The notes below the pieces were generated by a model. That model saw only the letters and a program-made list of their open reading frames with translations. It was not told the origin of the DNA and did no database searches. DNA of 64,000 nt from Kitasatospora sp. NBC_00240. Its GTDB lineage: Bacteria; Actinomycetota; Actinomycetes; Streptomycetales; Streptomycetaceae. Numbering within the stretch: position 1 is the stretch's first letter; the number at the start of each line of letters is the position of its first letter. The stretch lies in the NCBI RefSeq assembly GCF_026342405.1, contig NZ_JAPEMU010000001.1, positions 4,650,001 through 4,714,000 of the forward strand, read 5' to 3'. This document shows positions 41,423 through 51,142 of the stretch, piece after piece. A program made the translations under genes and the position numbers.

Positions 41423-41524
41423 GCCGCAAGCCACCGGCAACACCCTGGGCCGGCGGCGCCCGGCAACCCAGCCGACCCGGCCGGCCGCAGGAGGCTCCGA
41501 CCGGGGGCCAGGAACGGAGGCGAC

Positions 41525-42574
41525 GTGGCAACCAGGATCACGGCCGGCACGACGACGGCCACCCGGACGGGACCGGGGTCGGGCCAGGCCGCCCGGCTGC
41601 GCTACCGCACCGTCCACGGCTACCGGCGGGCGTTCCGGATGGCGGGCAAGGGGCCGGCCGTCCTGCTGATCCACGGGATCGGCGACTCCTCCGAGACCTG
41701 GAACGACGTCGTCCCGGGCCTCGCGCAGCGCTACCGGGTGATCGTGCCCGACCTGCTCGGCCACGGCGCCTCGGACAAGCCGCGCGCGGACTACTCGGTC
41801 GGCGGCTACGCCAACGGGATGCGCGACCTGCTGTCGGTGCTCGGCGTCGAGCGGGTCACCCTGGTCGGGCACTCGCTCGGCGGCGGGGTCGCGATGCAGT
41901 TCGCCTACCAGTTCCCCGAGCGGACCGAGCGGCTGGTGCTGGTCAGCAGCGGCGGGGTCGGCCGGCAGGTCACCCCGGTGCTCCGGGCCGCCTCCCTGCC
42001 GGGCGCCGAACTCGCCCTGGCGGCGCTGAGGCTGCCCACCATGCGGTGGCAGCTCGGGGCCTTCGTGAAGGTCATGCAGACCCTGGACACCGGGCTCGGC
42101 CTGGACGCCCCCGACCTGCTGCGGGTGGTGGACGCGCTGCCCGACGCACAGGCCCGCAGCGCCTTCATCCGCACCCTGCGGGCGGTGGTCGACTGGCGCG
42201 GCCAGGTCGGGACGCTGATGGACCGCTGCTACCTCGCCCAGGGCATGCCGAGCATGCTGGTCTGGGGCGAGCGGGACCAGGTGGTGCCGGCCATCCACGG
42301 CGGGATGGCGCACGTCTCGATGCCCGGCAGCCGGCTCGAACTCTTCGAGAACGCCGGGCACTTCCCGTTCCGCACCGACCCGCAGCGGTTCGTGTCGGTG
42401 CTGCACGACTTCATCGCCTCCACCGAACCGGCGCACTTCAGCGCGGAGGAGTGGCGCCAGATGTTGCGCACCCGCCGCCCGCACGCCCGGGCGGCCGGTG
42501 CACGGCCCGCCCCGGCCCCGGCCGCTGTGCCGGTCGCCGGCACCCGCGCCCCGGCGCCGCCCGCCGCCGCCTGA
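41525..42574 (+). CDS. Alpha/beta hydrolase
   Basis: A 349-residue hydrolase-fold protein: HGIGDSSETW oxyanion region, nucleophile Ser117 in LVGHSLGGG, acid in WGERDQVVP, and catalytic His in ENAGHFPFRTDP. The last 45 residues are an Ala/Pro tail. RBS GGAGG precedes the GTG. In agglomerin and abyssomicin pathways an alpha/beta hydrolase (Agg5, AbyA5) eliminates acetate from an acetylated hydroxymethyl tetronate; this gene is the best candidate in the window for that step, though the assignment is by context only. Confidence 0.85.
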   Translation: MATRITAGTTTATRTGPGSGQAARLRYRTVHGYRRAFRMAGKGPAVLLIHGIGDSSETWNDVVPGLAQRYRVIVPDLLGHGASDKPRADYSVGGYANGMRDLLSVLGVERVTLVGHSLGGGVAMQFAYQFPERTERLVLVSSGGVGRQVTPVLRAASLPGAELALAALRLPTMRWQLGAFVKVMQTLDTGLGLDAPDLLRVVDALPDAQARSAFIRTLRAVVDWRGQVGTLMDRCYLAQGMPSMLVWGERDQVVPAIHGGMAHVSMPGSRLELFENAGHFPFRTDPQRFVSVLHDFIASTEPAHFSAEEWRQMLRTRRPHARAAGARPAPAPAAVPVAGTRAPAPPAAA

Positions 42575-42689
42575 AGCACCGGCCGCGGCCCGCGACCGGG
42601 CAGGCGGCAGCGCGGGCACAGAGATACGACAGCGACAGGAAGCAACCACAGCACAGGGGCCCCGGCCCCGGGTTCAAGGGGGAGCAGCA

Positions 42690-43490
42690 ATGACGCGCTA
42701 TCTGTCGGACCGGCACATCGACCTGCCCACGGGCGCCCTGCGGATGTTCTGCTTCCCGTTCGCGGGCGGCGGCGCGTCCTCCTACGTGGGCTGGCAGCGC
42801 AGGCTCGGGCCCGAGGTGCAGGTCGTCCCGGTGCGGCTGCCCGGCCGGGAGGACCGGCTCGCGGAGCCGCGGTTCACCGACCTGGACGCCCTGATAACGG
42901 AGCTGGACGAGCAGCTGGGCCCGGAGCTGGACCAACCGCACGTCTTCTTCGGCCACAGCATGGGGGCGCTGATCGCCTTCTCGCTCGCCGAGCGCCGGCA
43001 CGCCCGGGGCCGGCAGCTGCCCGAGGCGCTGCTGCTCAGCGGCTACCGGGCCCGGCACCTGCCGGCCCCGCGGATCGCCGACCGGAACGCCTCCGACGAG
43101 GAGCTGGCCGCGGTGCTGGCGGCACTCGGCGGCATCCCGCAGCGGCTGCTGGAGCACCCCGAGTGGCTGTCCGCGCTGCTGCCGGTCGCCCGCGACGACC
43201 TGCTGCTCTGCGCCGGCCCGCTGAGCCGGGCGATCGCCCCGCTGCCGGTGCCGCTGTACGTCTTCGCGGGCTCCGAGGACCGGCTGGTGGCCCCGGAGGC
43301 GATCCGGCTCTGGGAGCAGCACACCACCGGCCCGTTCGAGATGGACACCTTCGCCGGTGGCCACTTCTTCATCCGGGACTGCGACACCGAGTTCCTCGCC
43401 CGGGTGGCGCAGCTGCTGCGCCGCCACGCGGCGGCGGGGACGGCGTCCGAGTCCCGGTCGCTGCGACTGCTGGAAGGCGTCTCCTCGTGA
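42690..43490 (+). CDS. Type II thioesterase
   Basis: A 266-residue TEII: MFCFPFAGGGASSYVGW start motif, nucleophile Ser90 in FFGHSMGALIAF, acid in GSEDRLV and catalytic His in GGHFFIRD. Such enzymes remove aberrant acyl groups from carrier proteins. RBS GGGGGAG. Its stop overlaps the P450 start by GTGA, so the two are co-translated. Confidence 0.93.
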   Translation: MTRYLSDRHIDLPTGALRMFCFPFAGGGASSYVGWQRRLGPEVQVVPVRLPGREDRLAEPRFTDLDALITELDEQLGPELDQPHVFFGHSMGALIAFSLAERRHARGRQLPEALLLSGYRARHLPAPRIADRNASDEELAAVLAALGGIPQRLLEHPEWLSALLPVARDDLLLCAGPLSRAIAPLPVPLYVFAGSEDRLVAPEAIRLWEQHTTGPFEMDTFAGGHFFIRDCDTEFLARVAQLLRRHAAAGTASESRSLRLLEGVSS

Positions 43491-44713
43491 CCGACATGCT
43501 GCCCCTGGACACCGTCACCGCGCCCGAGGCGCCGCCCGCGCTGCCGTTCCACCGCCCCGGACCACTGGAACCCGCCCCCGAGTACGCCCGGATGCGCGCA
43601 GGCTGCCCGGTCGCGCCGGTCCGCCTGCCGAGCGGCGACCAGGCGTACCTGGCCGCCTCCTACGAGGCCGCCAAGGCGGTGCTCTCCGACCCCCGGTTCA
43701 GCCGGGCCGCGACCACCAGGCCGGGCGCGCCCCGGGTGGGGCCGGCGCCGCAGACCTTCCCGAGCCTGCTCAACATGGACCCGCCGGAGCACACCAGGGT
43801 CCGCCGGATCATCTCCCGGGAGTTCACCGCCCGCCGGGTGGAGGCGCTGCGCCCGCTCATCCAGCAGCACACCGACGCGCTGCTGGACCGGCTGTACACC
43901 CGTAACCCGCCGGTGGACCTCGTGCCGGAGTTCACCCTGCGGCTGCCCGTCCTGGTGATCTGCGACCTGCTCGGCGTGCCCAGCTCCGACCAGGACCGCT
44001 TCGCGGCGTTCTCCAGCGGCTGGCTGTCCACCGGCGCCGGCTCCGCCGAGGAGATGCTGGCCGCCCAGGCCGGTCTGCGCGGCTACCTGGTGGAGCTGGT
44101 GGCGGCCAAGCGGGAGCGGCCGGGCGACGACCTGCTGTCGGCGCTGGTCGCCGTCGGCGACGCCGAGGACGGCCGGCTGTCGGAGGAGGAGCTGCTCTTC
44201 CTCGGGGTGAGCCTGCTGGTCAACGGCCACGAGACGACCGCCAAGCAGATCGCGAACGGCCTGCTGGCGCTGCTCACCCACCCGCGCGGGAAGGACTGGG
44301 CGGCCCAGGGGCCCGAGGTGCTGAACCGGACGGTCGAGGAGCTGCTGCGGCTCTACCCGCCGGGCGACGAGGGGCTGCTGCGGATCGCCCTGGAGGACGT
44401 CGAGCTGGACGGCGTCCGGATCCCGGCCGGCAGCGCGGTGCTGCCGGGCATCGGCTCGGCCAACCGGGACGGCTGCCCGTTCCCGCGCCCGGAGCAGATC
44501 GACCCGGAGCGCGCCGCCAACCCGCACCTGACCTTCGGGCACGGGGCCCACTACTGCCTGGGCGGCTCGCTCGCCCGGGCCGAGCTCCAGATCGCGCTGG
44601 GCTCGCTGCTGCGCCGGTTCCCGGGGCTGCGGCTGACCGTGCCGCTGGCCGAGATCCCGCGGGCCGCCGGGCTGCTGGTGCACGGCGTCAGCGCGCTGCC
44701 GGTGACCTGGTGA
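43487..44713 (+). CDS. Cytochrome P450
   Basis: A 408-residue soluble bacterial P450: LLNMDPPEHTRVRRI, I-helix SLLVNGHETTAKQIANG, EELLRLYPP (ExxR), and heme loop FGHGAHYCLGGSLAR with the axial Cys357. It hydroxylates or otherwise oxidises the product. No dedicated ferredoxin is adjacent; FdxA six kilobases upstream is a candidate redox partner. GTG start overlaps the thioesterase stop. Confidence 0.94.
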   Translation: MTDMLPLDTVTAPEAPPALPFHRPGPLEPAPEYARMRAGCPVAPVRLPSGDQAYLAASYEAAKAVLSDPRFSRAATTRPGAPRVGPAPQTFPSLLNMDPPEHTRVRRIISREFTARRVEALRPLIQQHTDALLDRLYTRNPPVDLVPEFTLRLPVLVICDLLGVPSSDQDRFAAFSSGWLSTGAGSAEEMLAAQAGLRGYLVELVAAKRERPGDDLLSALVAVGDAEDGRLSEEELLFLGVSLLVNGHETTAKQIANGLLALLTHPRGKDWAAQGPEVLNRTVEELLRLYPPGDEGLLRIALEDVELDGVRIPAGSAVLPGIGSANRDGCPFPRPEQIDPERAANPHLTFGHGAHYCLGGSLARAELQIALGSLLRRFPGLRLTVPLAEIPRAAGLLVHGVSALPVTW

Positions 44714-44772
44714 GGGCGGCGACGGCGGGCGCCGGCCGGCGGCGCGGCGACCCGGCGGCCAGCACAAGAAGG

Positions 44773-44782
44773 CCTTTAGCGG
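44773..44782 (+). promoter_or_regulatory. CTTTAG motif copy, upstream of the KASIII-FkbH operon
   Basis: CCTTTAGCGG, 55 bases upstream of the KASIII-like ATG, preceded by CACAAGAAGG. Best preserved of the recurring motif copies. Confidence 0.45.
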
Positions 44783-44837
44783 GGGCTGGAAACCTCGGCA
44801 GGGAAGTCAAAATCGTTTCTCATCAGGGGAGTTGAAG

Positions 44838-45884
44838 ATGCGCTGGGACAATCTGTACCTGGCGGGCCTTGGTGCCTACCTGCCCGAGGCCGTCGAGACC
44901 GCCGAGCAGGCGATCGAGGCCGGCCGCTACACCCTGGACGAGCACCTCGCCAACGGCATCCGCGGCGTGCACGTCGCCCGCCTGGAGGACGAGAGCCCGG
45001 TGGAGATGGCCTCGGCCGCCGCCCGGCAGGCCTTCGAGCGCTCGGGCCACACCACCGAGGAGATCGGCCTGGTCGTCCACGGCCACAACAGCCACCAGGG
45101 GCAGGAGTTCTGGACACCGGCCTCCTACGTCCAGAACAACTCGGTCGGCGGCAACGGCGCCACCGCCGAGATCCGCCAGGGCTCCAACAGCGGCCTGGCC
45201 GCCTTCGAGCTCGCGGCCTCCTGGGTGGCGGCCCGCACCGACACCGCCGCGCTGGTCAGCGCCGGCGACTCCTTCCACCTGCCGTACTTCGACCGCTGGA
45301 ACACCGACGACCAGCAGGTCTTCGGCGACGGCGCCGGCGCGCTGATCCTCTCCAGCCGGACCGGCTTCGCCAAGGTGGTGGCCAGCGCCTCCTTCTCGGA
45401 CTCCACCCTGGAGCCGATCTACCGCGGCGGCGCCTGGACCACCGGCCCGTTCGCGGAGGGCAGGACCGTCTCCCTGCGTGCCCGCAAGCGCGCCTACCTG
45501 CAGACCGGCGAGAACCTCTACGAGGAGACCGTCGAGCGGATGACCAAGAGCCTGTTCGCGGTGGTCGGCCAGGTCTTCGAGGACGCCGGCACCGACATCA
45601 GCCAGATCAGGTACCTGATCCACGCCAACACCGGCCAGACCATCGTCGACTGGGGCTTCTACCACCCGCTGGGCGTCGACGTGTCGCAGACCGTCTACGA
45701 CTGGGGCCGCGACTACGGCCACATGGGCGCCGCGGACCACCTGGTGAACCTGAACCACCTGGTGGAGACCCGGCAGTTGAACCCCGGCGACAAGGTCCTG
45801 ACCATCGGTGTCGGCACCGGCTTCATGTGGACCGCCTTCATCATCGAGATCCTCGAAACCCCCTCCTGGAACACCGCCTCCTGA
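44838..45884 (+). CDS. KASIII-like protein with Ser in the active site (DpsC/CerJ-type acyltransferase?)
   Basis: A 348-residue FabH-fold protein. The nucleophile position reads EIRQGSNSGLAAFELA, giving Ser116 where ketosynthases have Cys (QGCNG). His262 in LIHANTGQ is kept; the usual Asn is replaced by the GHMGAAD motif with Asp300. This Ser/Cys-His-Asp pattern is known from DpsC (Ser) and CerJ/ChlB3 (Cys), which transfer acyl groups instead of making C-C bonds, or start polyketides without decarboxylation. RBS GGGGAG. First gene of an operon with FkbH-like and ACP genes; possible role is acyl transfer from or to the glyceryl-ACP or a starter unit. Confidence 0.85.
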   Translation: MRWDNLYLAGLGAYLPEAVETAEQAIEAGRYTLDEHLANGIRGVHVARLEDESPVEMASAAARQAFERSGHTTEEIGLVVHGHNSHQGQEFWTPASYVQNNSVGGNGATAEIRQGSNSGLAAFELAASWVAARTDTAALVSAGDSFHLPYFDRWNTDDQQVFGDGAGALILSSRTGFAKVVASASFSDSTLEPIYRGGAWTTGPFAEGRTVSLRARKRAYLQTGENLYEETVERMTKSLFAVVGQVFEDAGTDISQIRYLIHANTGQTIVDWGFYHPLGVDVSQTVYDWGRDYGHMGAADHLVNLNHLVETRQLNPGDKVLTIGVGTGFMWTAFIIEILETPSWNTAS

Positions 45885-45970
45885 CCCACCGCGCCCTCGC
45901 GCACCGCGCAGCACCCCACCCGCGCCCGCCCGGCCGGACCGGTGAACGGACCCCCGAGGAGAGAAGAAGC

Positions 45971-47899
45971 ATGTCCACGGTCGTGAACACCCCGCGCCCC
46001 CAGGGCACGGCAGACCCGTCGGGGCCGGCCGCCCCGCTGGACCGGCTGCGCGCCCTGCAGTCCGAGGGCCGGCTCGTCACCGAGTACCCGTCCGTCGCGC
46101 CGCTGCTCGCGGACCTCGCGTACGGCGACAAGGGCGCCGCCGATCTCGTCCGGGCCGGGCAGCTGCTCTCCCGGCTCGACCCGGACGAGGTGGCCGCCGC
46201 CAACCCCGGCACGCTCACCGTCTCGGTGGCGGTGGCCGGCCACTCCACCGTCGGCGCGCTGGCCGCGCCGCTGACCGCCGAACTGGCCCGGCACGGCATC
46301 CTGCTGCGGCTCACCCTCGGCGACTTCGACGGCTACCTGCGCGAGCTGCAGGACACCGGCAGCCAGCTCTACGCCCCCGGGCTGGACCTCGCGCTGGTCG
46401 TCCTGGACGCGCAGGCGGTCTTCGACGAACTGCCCGTCGTCTGGCGGGTGGAGGACCTGGAGAAGGCGGCCGGCGGCAAGCTCGCCCAGCTCGGCAAGCT
46501 GGTCGAGCGGTACGTCGAGCACGGCACCGGCACCCTGGTGCTGAACACCCTGCCGCTGCACCGGCTGCACACCCACCAGCTGGTCGACCTCCGCTCGCGG
46601 GCCGCGCTCGGGGTCGCCTGGCGCGAGTTCAACGCCGGCCTGCTGCGGCTGGCCGCCGCGCACGAGCGGGTCGTGGTGATCGACCTGGACCCGCTGGTGG
46701 CCCTCGGCGGGGCCCTCAACGAGCCCCGGATGGCGTCCTACGCCAAGGCCAACCTGGGTGACGAGCTGCTGGGCCGCTACGCCCGGGAGATCGGCCACCT
46801 GGCCCGCACCCTGCGTGGGCGGGCCAAGAAGGTCCTGGTGCTGGACCTGGACAACACCCTCTGGGACGGCGTCCTCGGCGACGACGGCGCGGACGGCATC
46901 GCCGCCGCGACCACTTTCCGCGGCGAGGCCTTCGGGAACTTCCAGAAGATCGCGAAGCAGATCGGCTCGCAGGGCGTGCTGCTCGCCGTGAGCAGCAAGA
47001 ACGACCAGGAGCCGGTGCTCGAAGTCCTGCGCACCCACCCGGACATGGTCCTGCGCGACACGGACTTCGTCCGGGTGAACGCCAACTGGAACCCCAAGGA
47101 CGGCAACCTGCGGGACATCGCGGCGAAGCTCAACCTCGGGGTGGACAGCTTCGTGTTCGCCGACGACTCGCCCTTCGAGACCGGCCTGGTGGCGTCCAGC
47201 CTGCCCGAGGTCGCGGTGGTCCGCCTCGACGAGGAGCCGGCCCTGCACGTCGAACGGCTGCTGGCCGACGGGTGGTTCGACGTCCGCGAGCTGACCGCGG
47301 AGGACCGTGCCCGGGCCGCGCTGTACCGGGTGGAGTCCGACCGGCAGGACCTGCTGGACAGCAGCGGGTCGATGGAGGAGTACCTGGCGCAGCTCGACGT
47401 CCAGGTGAAGGTCGCCGCCGTGGGCGAGGCCGATCTCGCCCGGGTCGCCCAACTGACCCTGCGGACGAACCAGTTCAACCTGACCACGGAGCGGCTGCAG
47501 CCGGCCGAGGTCCGGGAGCGGATCGAGGACCCGGACCACCTGGTGCTCTCCGTCCGCTCGGGCGACCGGTTCGGCGACAACGGGGTGGTCGGCGCCCTGT
47601 TCGCCCACCGCACCCCGCAGGGGCTGCACATCGACAACCTGCTGCTGAGCTGCCGGGTGTTCTCCCGCGGCATCGAGCAGGCGGCGGTGACCTCGGTGCT
47701 GGCGTACGCCGCCGCCCAGGGCCTGGGGCCGGTGACGGCCGCGTACCGCCCGACCAAGAAGAACCACCGGGTCCGGGACTTCTGGCCCTCGCTGGGCTTC
47801 GAGCCGAGCGGCGGCGACGAGGAGGAGCTCTCCTTCTCGCACCCGCTGGGCGAGCTGCCCGCCGTCCCGTCCCACCTCCGGCTCGACACCGACTTCTGA
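45971..47899 (+). CDS. FkbH-like glyceryl-ACP synthase (HAD-IIIC phosphatase with GNAT domain)
   Basis: A 642-residue protein. Residues 80-280 are an SGNH-like N-terminal domain, 285-430 the HAD domain (VLVLDLDNTLWDGVLGDDG with Asp292/Asp294, SSKND, FADDSPFE), 480-640 a GNAT-like domain. FkbH enzymes dephosphorylate 1,3-bisphosphoglycerate and load D-glyceryl onto an ACP, feeding tetronates or hydroxy/methoxymalonyl-ACP. The FkbI/FkbK pair for methoxymalonate is not complete here (no FkbK, no adjacent O-methyltransferase), favouring direct glyceryl use. RBS GAGGAG. An ACP gene lies 91 bases downstream. Confidence 0.93.
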   Translation: MSTVVNTPRPQGTADPSGPAAPLDRLRALQSEGRLVTEYPSVAPLLADLAYGDKGAADLVRAGQLLSRLDPDEVAAANPGTLTVSVAVAGHSTVGALAAPLTAELARHGILLRLTLGDFDGYLRELQDTGSQLYAPGLDLALVVLDAQAVFDELPVVWRVEDLEKAAGGKLAQLGKLVERYVEHGTGTLVLNTLPLHRLHTHQLVDLRSRAALGVAWREFNAGLLRLAAAHERVVVIDLDPLVALGGALNEPRMASYAKANLGDELLGRYAREIGHLARTLRGRAKKVLVLDLDNTLWDGVLGDDGADGIAAATTFRGEAFGNFQKIAKQIGSQGVLLAVSSKNDQEPVLEVLRTHPDMVLRDTDFVRVNANWNPKDGNLRDIAAKLNLGVDSFVFADDSPFETGLVASSLPEVAVVRLDEEPALHVERLLADGWFDVRELTAEDRARAALYRVESDRQDLLDSSGSMEEYLAQLDVQVKVAAVGEADLARVAQLTLRTNQFNLTTERLQPAEVRERIEDPDHLVLSVRSGDRFGDNGVVGALFAHRTPQGLHIDNLLLSCRVFSRGIEQAAVTSVLAYAAAQGLGPVTAAYRPTKKNHRVRDFWPSLGFEPSGGDEEELSFSHPLGELPAVPSHLRLDTDF

Positions 47900-47990
47900 G
47901 CCGCCCCGCGGGGCCCGGACCTCCCGGGCGGGCCCCGCGGACGGCGCCCCACCGCGACGCGAAACCCGACATCCGAAAGAGGCCGTAGGC

Positions 47991-48215
47991 ATGATCACCG
48001 AGACCGCCTTCATCCAGATCGTCCGCGACGAGCTCGCCCTCCCGCTGGCCGAGACCGACCTTGAGAACGACTTCGACAAGGTCGTCTCCTGGGACTCCCT
48101 GCACCTGCTGCGTCTGATCGCCGCGGTGGAGAAGGAGACCGGCAAGCGGGTGTCGGTCGGCAAGCTGCTCTCCGAGCGCAGCCTGCGCGGCATCTACACG
48201 CTGCTGGCCGCCTGA
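47991..48215 (+). CDS. Acyl carrier protein, glyceryl-type (first copy)
   Basis: A 74-residue stand-alone ACP with VSWDSLHLLRLIAAVEK; phosphopantetheine would attach to Ser36. Its WDSL context and position after FkbH match the glyceryl-ACPs of tetronate clusters (RkE, Agg3). It is clearly related to the second small ACP at 61708 (both have VRDELxLPL, WDSLxLLRL, RVxxGxLL, RSLxxI). Confidence 0.92.
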   Translation: MITETAFIQIVRDELALPLAETDLENDFDKVVSWDSLHLLRLIAAVEKETGKRVSVGKLLSERSLRGIYTLLAA

Positions 48216-48606
48216 GACCGGCCCGGGTGTGCGGCGCGCCCCCTCGCCGCGCACCCGGGCCCGTACGTCCCCGCCGCGCCGACGCTCCCTCCCGTCCCGA
48301 GGAGGGAGCGGGGCCCGGCCACCGTCGGCCGGCCCCGCCACCCCAGGGCCGGTCGACCGGCTGCCGTTGCGGGCCGCGATTCCCCCCGGCTGTCATGCAC
48401 CGAACATCAGGGCGCCGGTCGGGAAGCGGGAAGCCCCACCCACCCCTCACGTCGCACGACCCGTACGACCCGCCCTCCGCCGGACCGCCACCCCAAGGCA
48501 CCCCCGGCACCCCCCCCCATAGCCCAGCAGCCCGCACCGCAGCGTCGCGGCCGGCCTGCCGCACCACCGCCGAACCACCAGACCCACCGACGAAAGCGCT
48601 GAGGCC
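48216..48606. other. 391-bp intergenic region before the exporter gene
   Basis: Contains a hairpin (GCTCCCTCC with GGAGGGAGC, 48284-48309) that may terminate the ACP transcript, a second Gly/Cys-rich hairpin around 48308-48340, and a run of nine C at about 48510. The exporter ATG has no strong RBS. No gene seen. Confidence 0.45.
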
Positions 48607-50823
48607 ATGTTCAAAGCACTCGCATCCCTCCTCCACCAGAGGCGGCGGCTGGTCCTGCTGGCATCCTTGGTGCTGCTGGTCGTCGCGGGAGCCATCGGTT
48701 CCTCGCTCCAGCAGCACCTGACCAACGGGGCCTCCGACTACGACGACCCCGGAGGCGGCAACGTCACCGCCCGCAAGGTGATCCAGCAGGCCACCGGGAT
48801 CGACCCGCAGCAGGGCTACGTCCTGCTGGTCAGGACCGACGCCCCGCTGACCGCCGACGCGCCGGCCCCGCCGGAGGTCGCCGCCGCGGTCGACCTGCTC
48901 AAGGCCCGACCCGAGGTCAAGCGGGTGCTGGACTACTCCGGCGCCCACCTGCCGGCGCTGATCGCCGAGGACGGCCGCTCCACCGTCGTGCTGGCCGACC
49001 TGGGCAGCCTCAGCTCGCCGTCCGACGTCGACGCCGTCAAGGCGCTGGAGCAGGTCGTCGCCGCCGACCCGCTGCTGAAGGACCGCACCCTGCTCGGCGG
49101 TGCGACCGTCGGCCACGTCCAGGTCGGCGAGGTGTCCGAGAAGGACCTGGGGATGGCCGAGACGCTCTCGCTGCCGATCCTGCTGGTCCTGCTGGTGATC
49201 GTCTTCCGCGGCCTGATCGCCGGCCTGATCCCGCTGCTCGGCGGGGTCTTCGCGATGATGCTGGCGATGCTCGGCACCCGGGTGCTCACCCTGTTCACCA
49301 ACGTCTCCACCAGCGCGATGAACCTGATCTTCGCGCTCGGACTCGGGCTCTGCATCGACTTCAGCCTGCTGATGGTCTCCCGCTTCCGCGAGGAGTACGC
49401 GGCCGGCGTCGAGGCCGGCGTCGAGGGCACCGCCCGCGCCGTCCGCCGCACCGTGCTGACCGCCGGACGCACCGTCGCGTTCAGCGCCTTCACCGTCGCC
49501 GTGGCGCTCTCCGCGCTGCTCATCTTCCCGCTGCCGTACCTGCGTTCACTCGGCAGCTCGGGCATCCTCACGGTGCTCTCGGCCGCCTTCTTCGCGCTGG
49601 TCGTGCTGCCCGCGGTGCTCGCCGTGCTCGGCCCGAAGATCGACGCACTGTCCTTCCGCCGCGGCCGGGCCGAGGGCGCGGCCAAGGTGGTGCGCCGCTG
49701 GGAGCGCCTCGCGTACGGCGTGATGCGCCGCCCGCTGCTGTACGCGGTGGCCGGTGTGGTCGTCCTGCTCGGCATCGCGGCCCCGGTGACCGGCATCAAG
49801 TTCACCGGCGTCGACCAGTCGGTGCTGCCGCGCTCGGTCTCCGCCGGGCAGGTCGCCGAGGAGCTCACCACCAAGTACGCCCAGCAGCCCGCCTCGGTGC
49901 GGATCGTGCTGGACGCCCCGGCCGGCGCGAGCGCCGCGCTCGGCGAGTACAGCACCCGGGTCGGGCAGGTGCCGGGCGTCCAGCGCGTCGCCGACCCCGT
50001 CCGGCTGGACGACGGCCACTGGCAGATCGACGCCTCGGTGGCGGGCGAGCCGCTGCAGGCCGCCGCACTGGACACGGTCCAGCAGGTGCAGCGGACGGCG
50101 GCGCCGTTCCAGGCCCGGTTCACCGGTGCCAGCGCCGACTTCCTGGCCCAGCGTGCCAGCATCGGCGACCACCTGCTGCCGGCCGGCCTGGTGCTGGCCG
50201 GGCTGACCGTCCTGCTGCTGTTCCTGTTCACCGGCTCGGTCTGGCTGGCCTTCCAGGGCCTGCTGATGAACGCCCTCTCCGTCGCCGCCGCGTTCGGCAT
50301 GCTGGTCTGGGTCTTCCAGCAGGGCCACCTGTCCGGCCTGCTGGACTTCACCGCCACCGGCGCGTTGGAGGAGACCTCGCCGGTGGTGCTGTTCGCCCTC
50401 GCCTTCGGGCTCTCCACCGACTACAACGTCTTCCTGCTGGGCCGGATCAAGGAGGCCCGCGGCACCGGCCTGGACGAGCGCTCGGCCGTCGCGGTCGGCA
50501 TCTCCCGCACCGGCGGCATCGTCACCTCGGCCGCCCTGCTGTTCTTCGTCGCGATCGGCGCGCTCGGCCTGTCCCGGCTGGCGTTCATCAAGGAGCTCGG
50601 CCTGGGCGCCGCCTTCGCGGTGCTGATCGACGCGGCGGTGGTGCGCACCCTGCTCGTCCCCGCCGTGATGGCCATGCTCGGCAAGGCCGCCTGGTGGGCC
50701 CCGGGCCCGCTGAAGCGGCTGCACGAGCGGTTCGGCGTCGACGAGGGCGGCGCCGGTGACGAGGAGGAGCCGGCCCCGGCCGGGGCCCGGGCCGCGGCAC
50801 CGAAGCTGGTCACCACCGCCTGA
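48607..50823 (+). CDS. MMPL/RND family exporter
   Basis: A 738-residue membrane protein with about 12 hydrophobic helices in two repeats. First MMPL half includes NLIFALGLGLCIDFSLLMVS and RFREEY; the second FALAFGLSTDYNVFLLGRIK. Extracytoplasmic loops follow helices 1 and 7. MMPL proteins export lipids and lipophilic metabolites, fitting a fatty-acyl product. C-terminal 35 residues are acidic and Ala/Pro-rich. Likely the cluster's export and self-resistance gene. Confidence 0.93.
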   Translation: MFKALASLLHQRRRLVLLASLVLLVVAGAIGSSLQQHLTNGASDYDDPGGGNVTARKVIQQATGIDPQQGYVLLVRTDAPLTADAPAPPEVAAAVDLLKARPEVKRVLDYSGAHLPALIAEDGRSTVVLADLGSLSSPSDVDAVKALEQVVAADPLLKDRTLLGGATVGHVQVGEVSEKDLGMAETLSLPILLVLLVIVFRGLIAGLIPLLGGVFAMMLAMLGTRVLTLFTNVSTSAMNLIFALGLGLCIDFSLLMVSRFREEYAAGVEAGVEGTARAVRRTVLTAGRTVAFSAFTVAVALSALLIFPLPYLRSLGSSGILTVLSAAFFALVVLPAVLAVLGPKIDALSFRRGRAEGAAKVVRRWERLAYGVMRRPLLYAVAGVVVLLGIAAPVTGIKFTGVDQSVLPRSVSAGQVAEELTTKYAQQPASVRIVLDAPAGASAALGEYSTRVGQVPGVQRVADPVRLDDGHWQIDASVAGEPLQAAALDTVQQVQRTAAPFQARFTGASADFLAQRASIGDHLLPAGLVLAGLTVLLLFLFTGSVWLAFQGLLMNALSVAAAFGMLVWVFQQGHLSGLLDFTATGALEETSPVVLFALAFGLSTDYNVFLLGRIKEARGTGLDERSAVAVGISRTGGIVTSAALLFFVAIGALGLSRLAFIKELGLGAAFAVLIDAAVVRTLLVPAVMAMLGKAAWWAPGPLKRLHERFGVDEGGAGDEEEPAPAGARAAAPKLVTTA

Positions 50824-50840
50824 CCCGCGGCGGGGCAGCA

Positions 50841-50868
50841 CCGGCCCGGTCGGCGACGACCGGGCCGG
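50841..50868 (+). terminator. Hairpin downstream of the MMPL gene
   Basis: 11-bp perfect stem CCGGCCCGGTC around a 6-base loop, 18 bases after the stop codon. Confidence 0.5.
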
Positions 50869-50906
50869 ACGACCGAGCAGCACGCGGACCGGGAACCTCC
50901 CGGGGC

Positions 50907-50943
50907 GGCGTCCCGCCGGGCCACCACGGCCCGGCGGGACGCC
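50907..50943 (+). terminator. Strong hairpin downstream of the MMPL gene
   Basis: 16-bp perfect stem GGCGTCCCGCCGGGCC around a 5-base loop (ACCAC). Together with the hairpin just before it this likely ends the exporter transcript. Confidence 0.7.
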
Positions 50944-51142
50944 CTGCCTCGTTCCCCGGCCCGTTCCCCCGGCCGGGTGCTCATGGAACCGCGCCCGGAC
51001 GCCGACAGCCAGGACGTACGGACCGGCGGGCGGAGGTCCGGGCCGATCCGGTCCGGGCCGGGAGCACCCGAGCAGCACTCCGGCGGGCAGCACCCGGCGA
51101 AACGCGCGTACGGAACACCTACGGAACAAGCGGGAGGACCAG

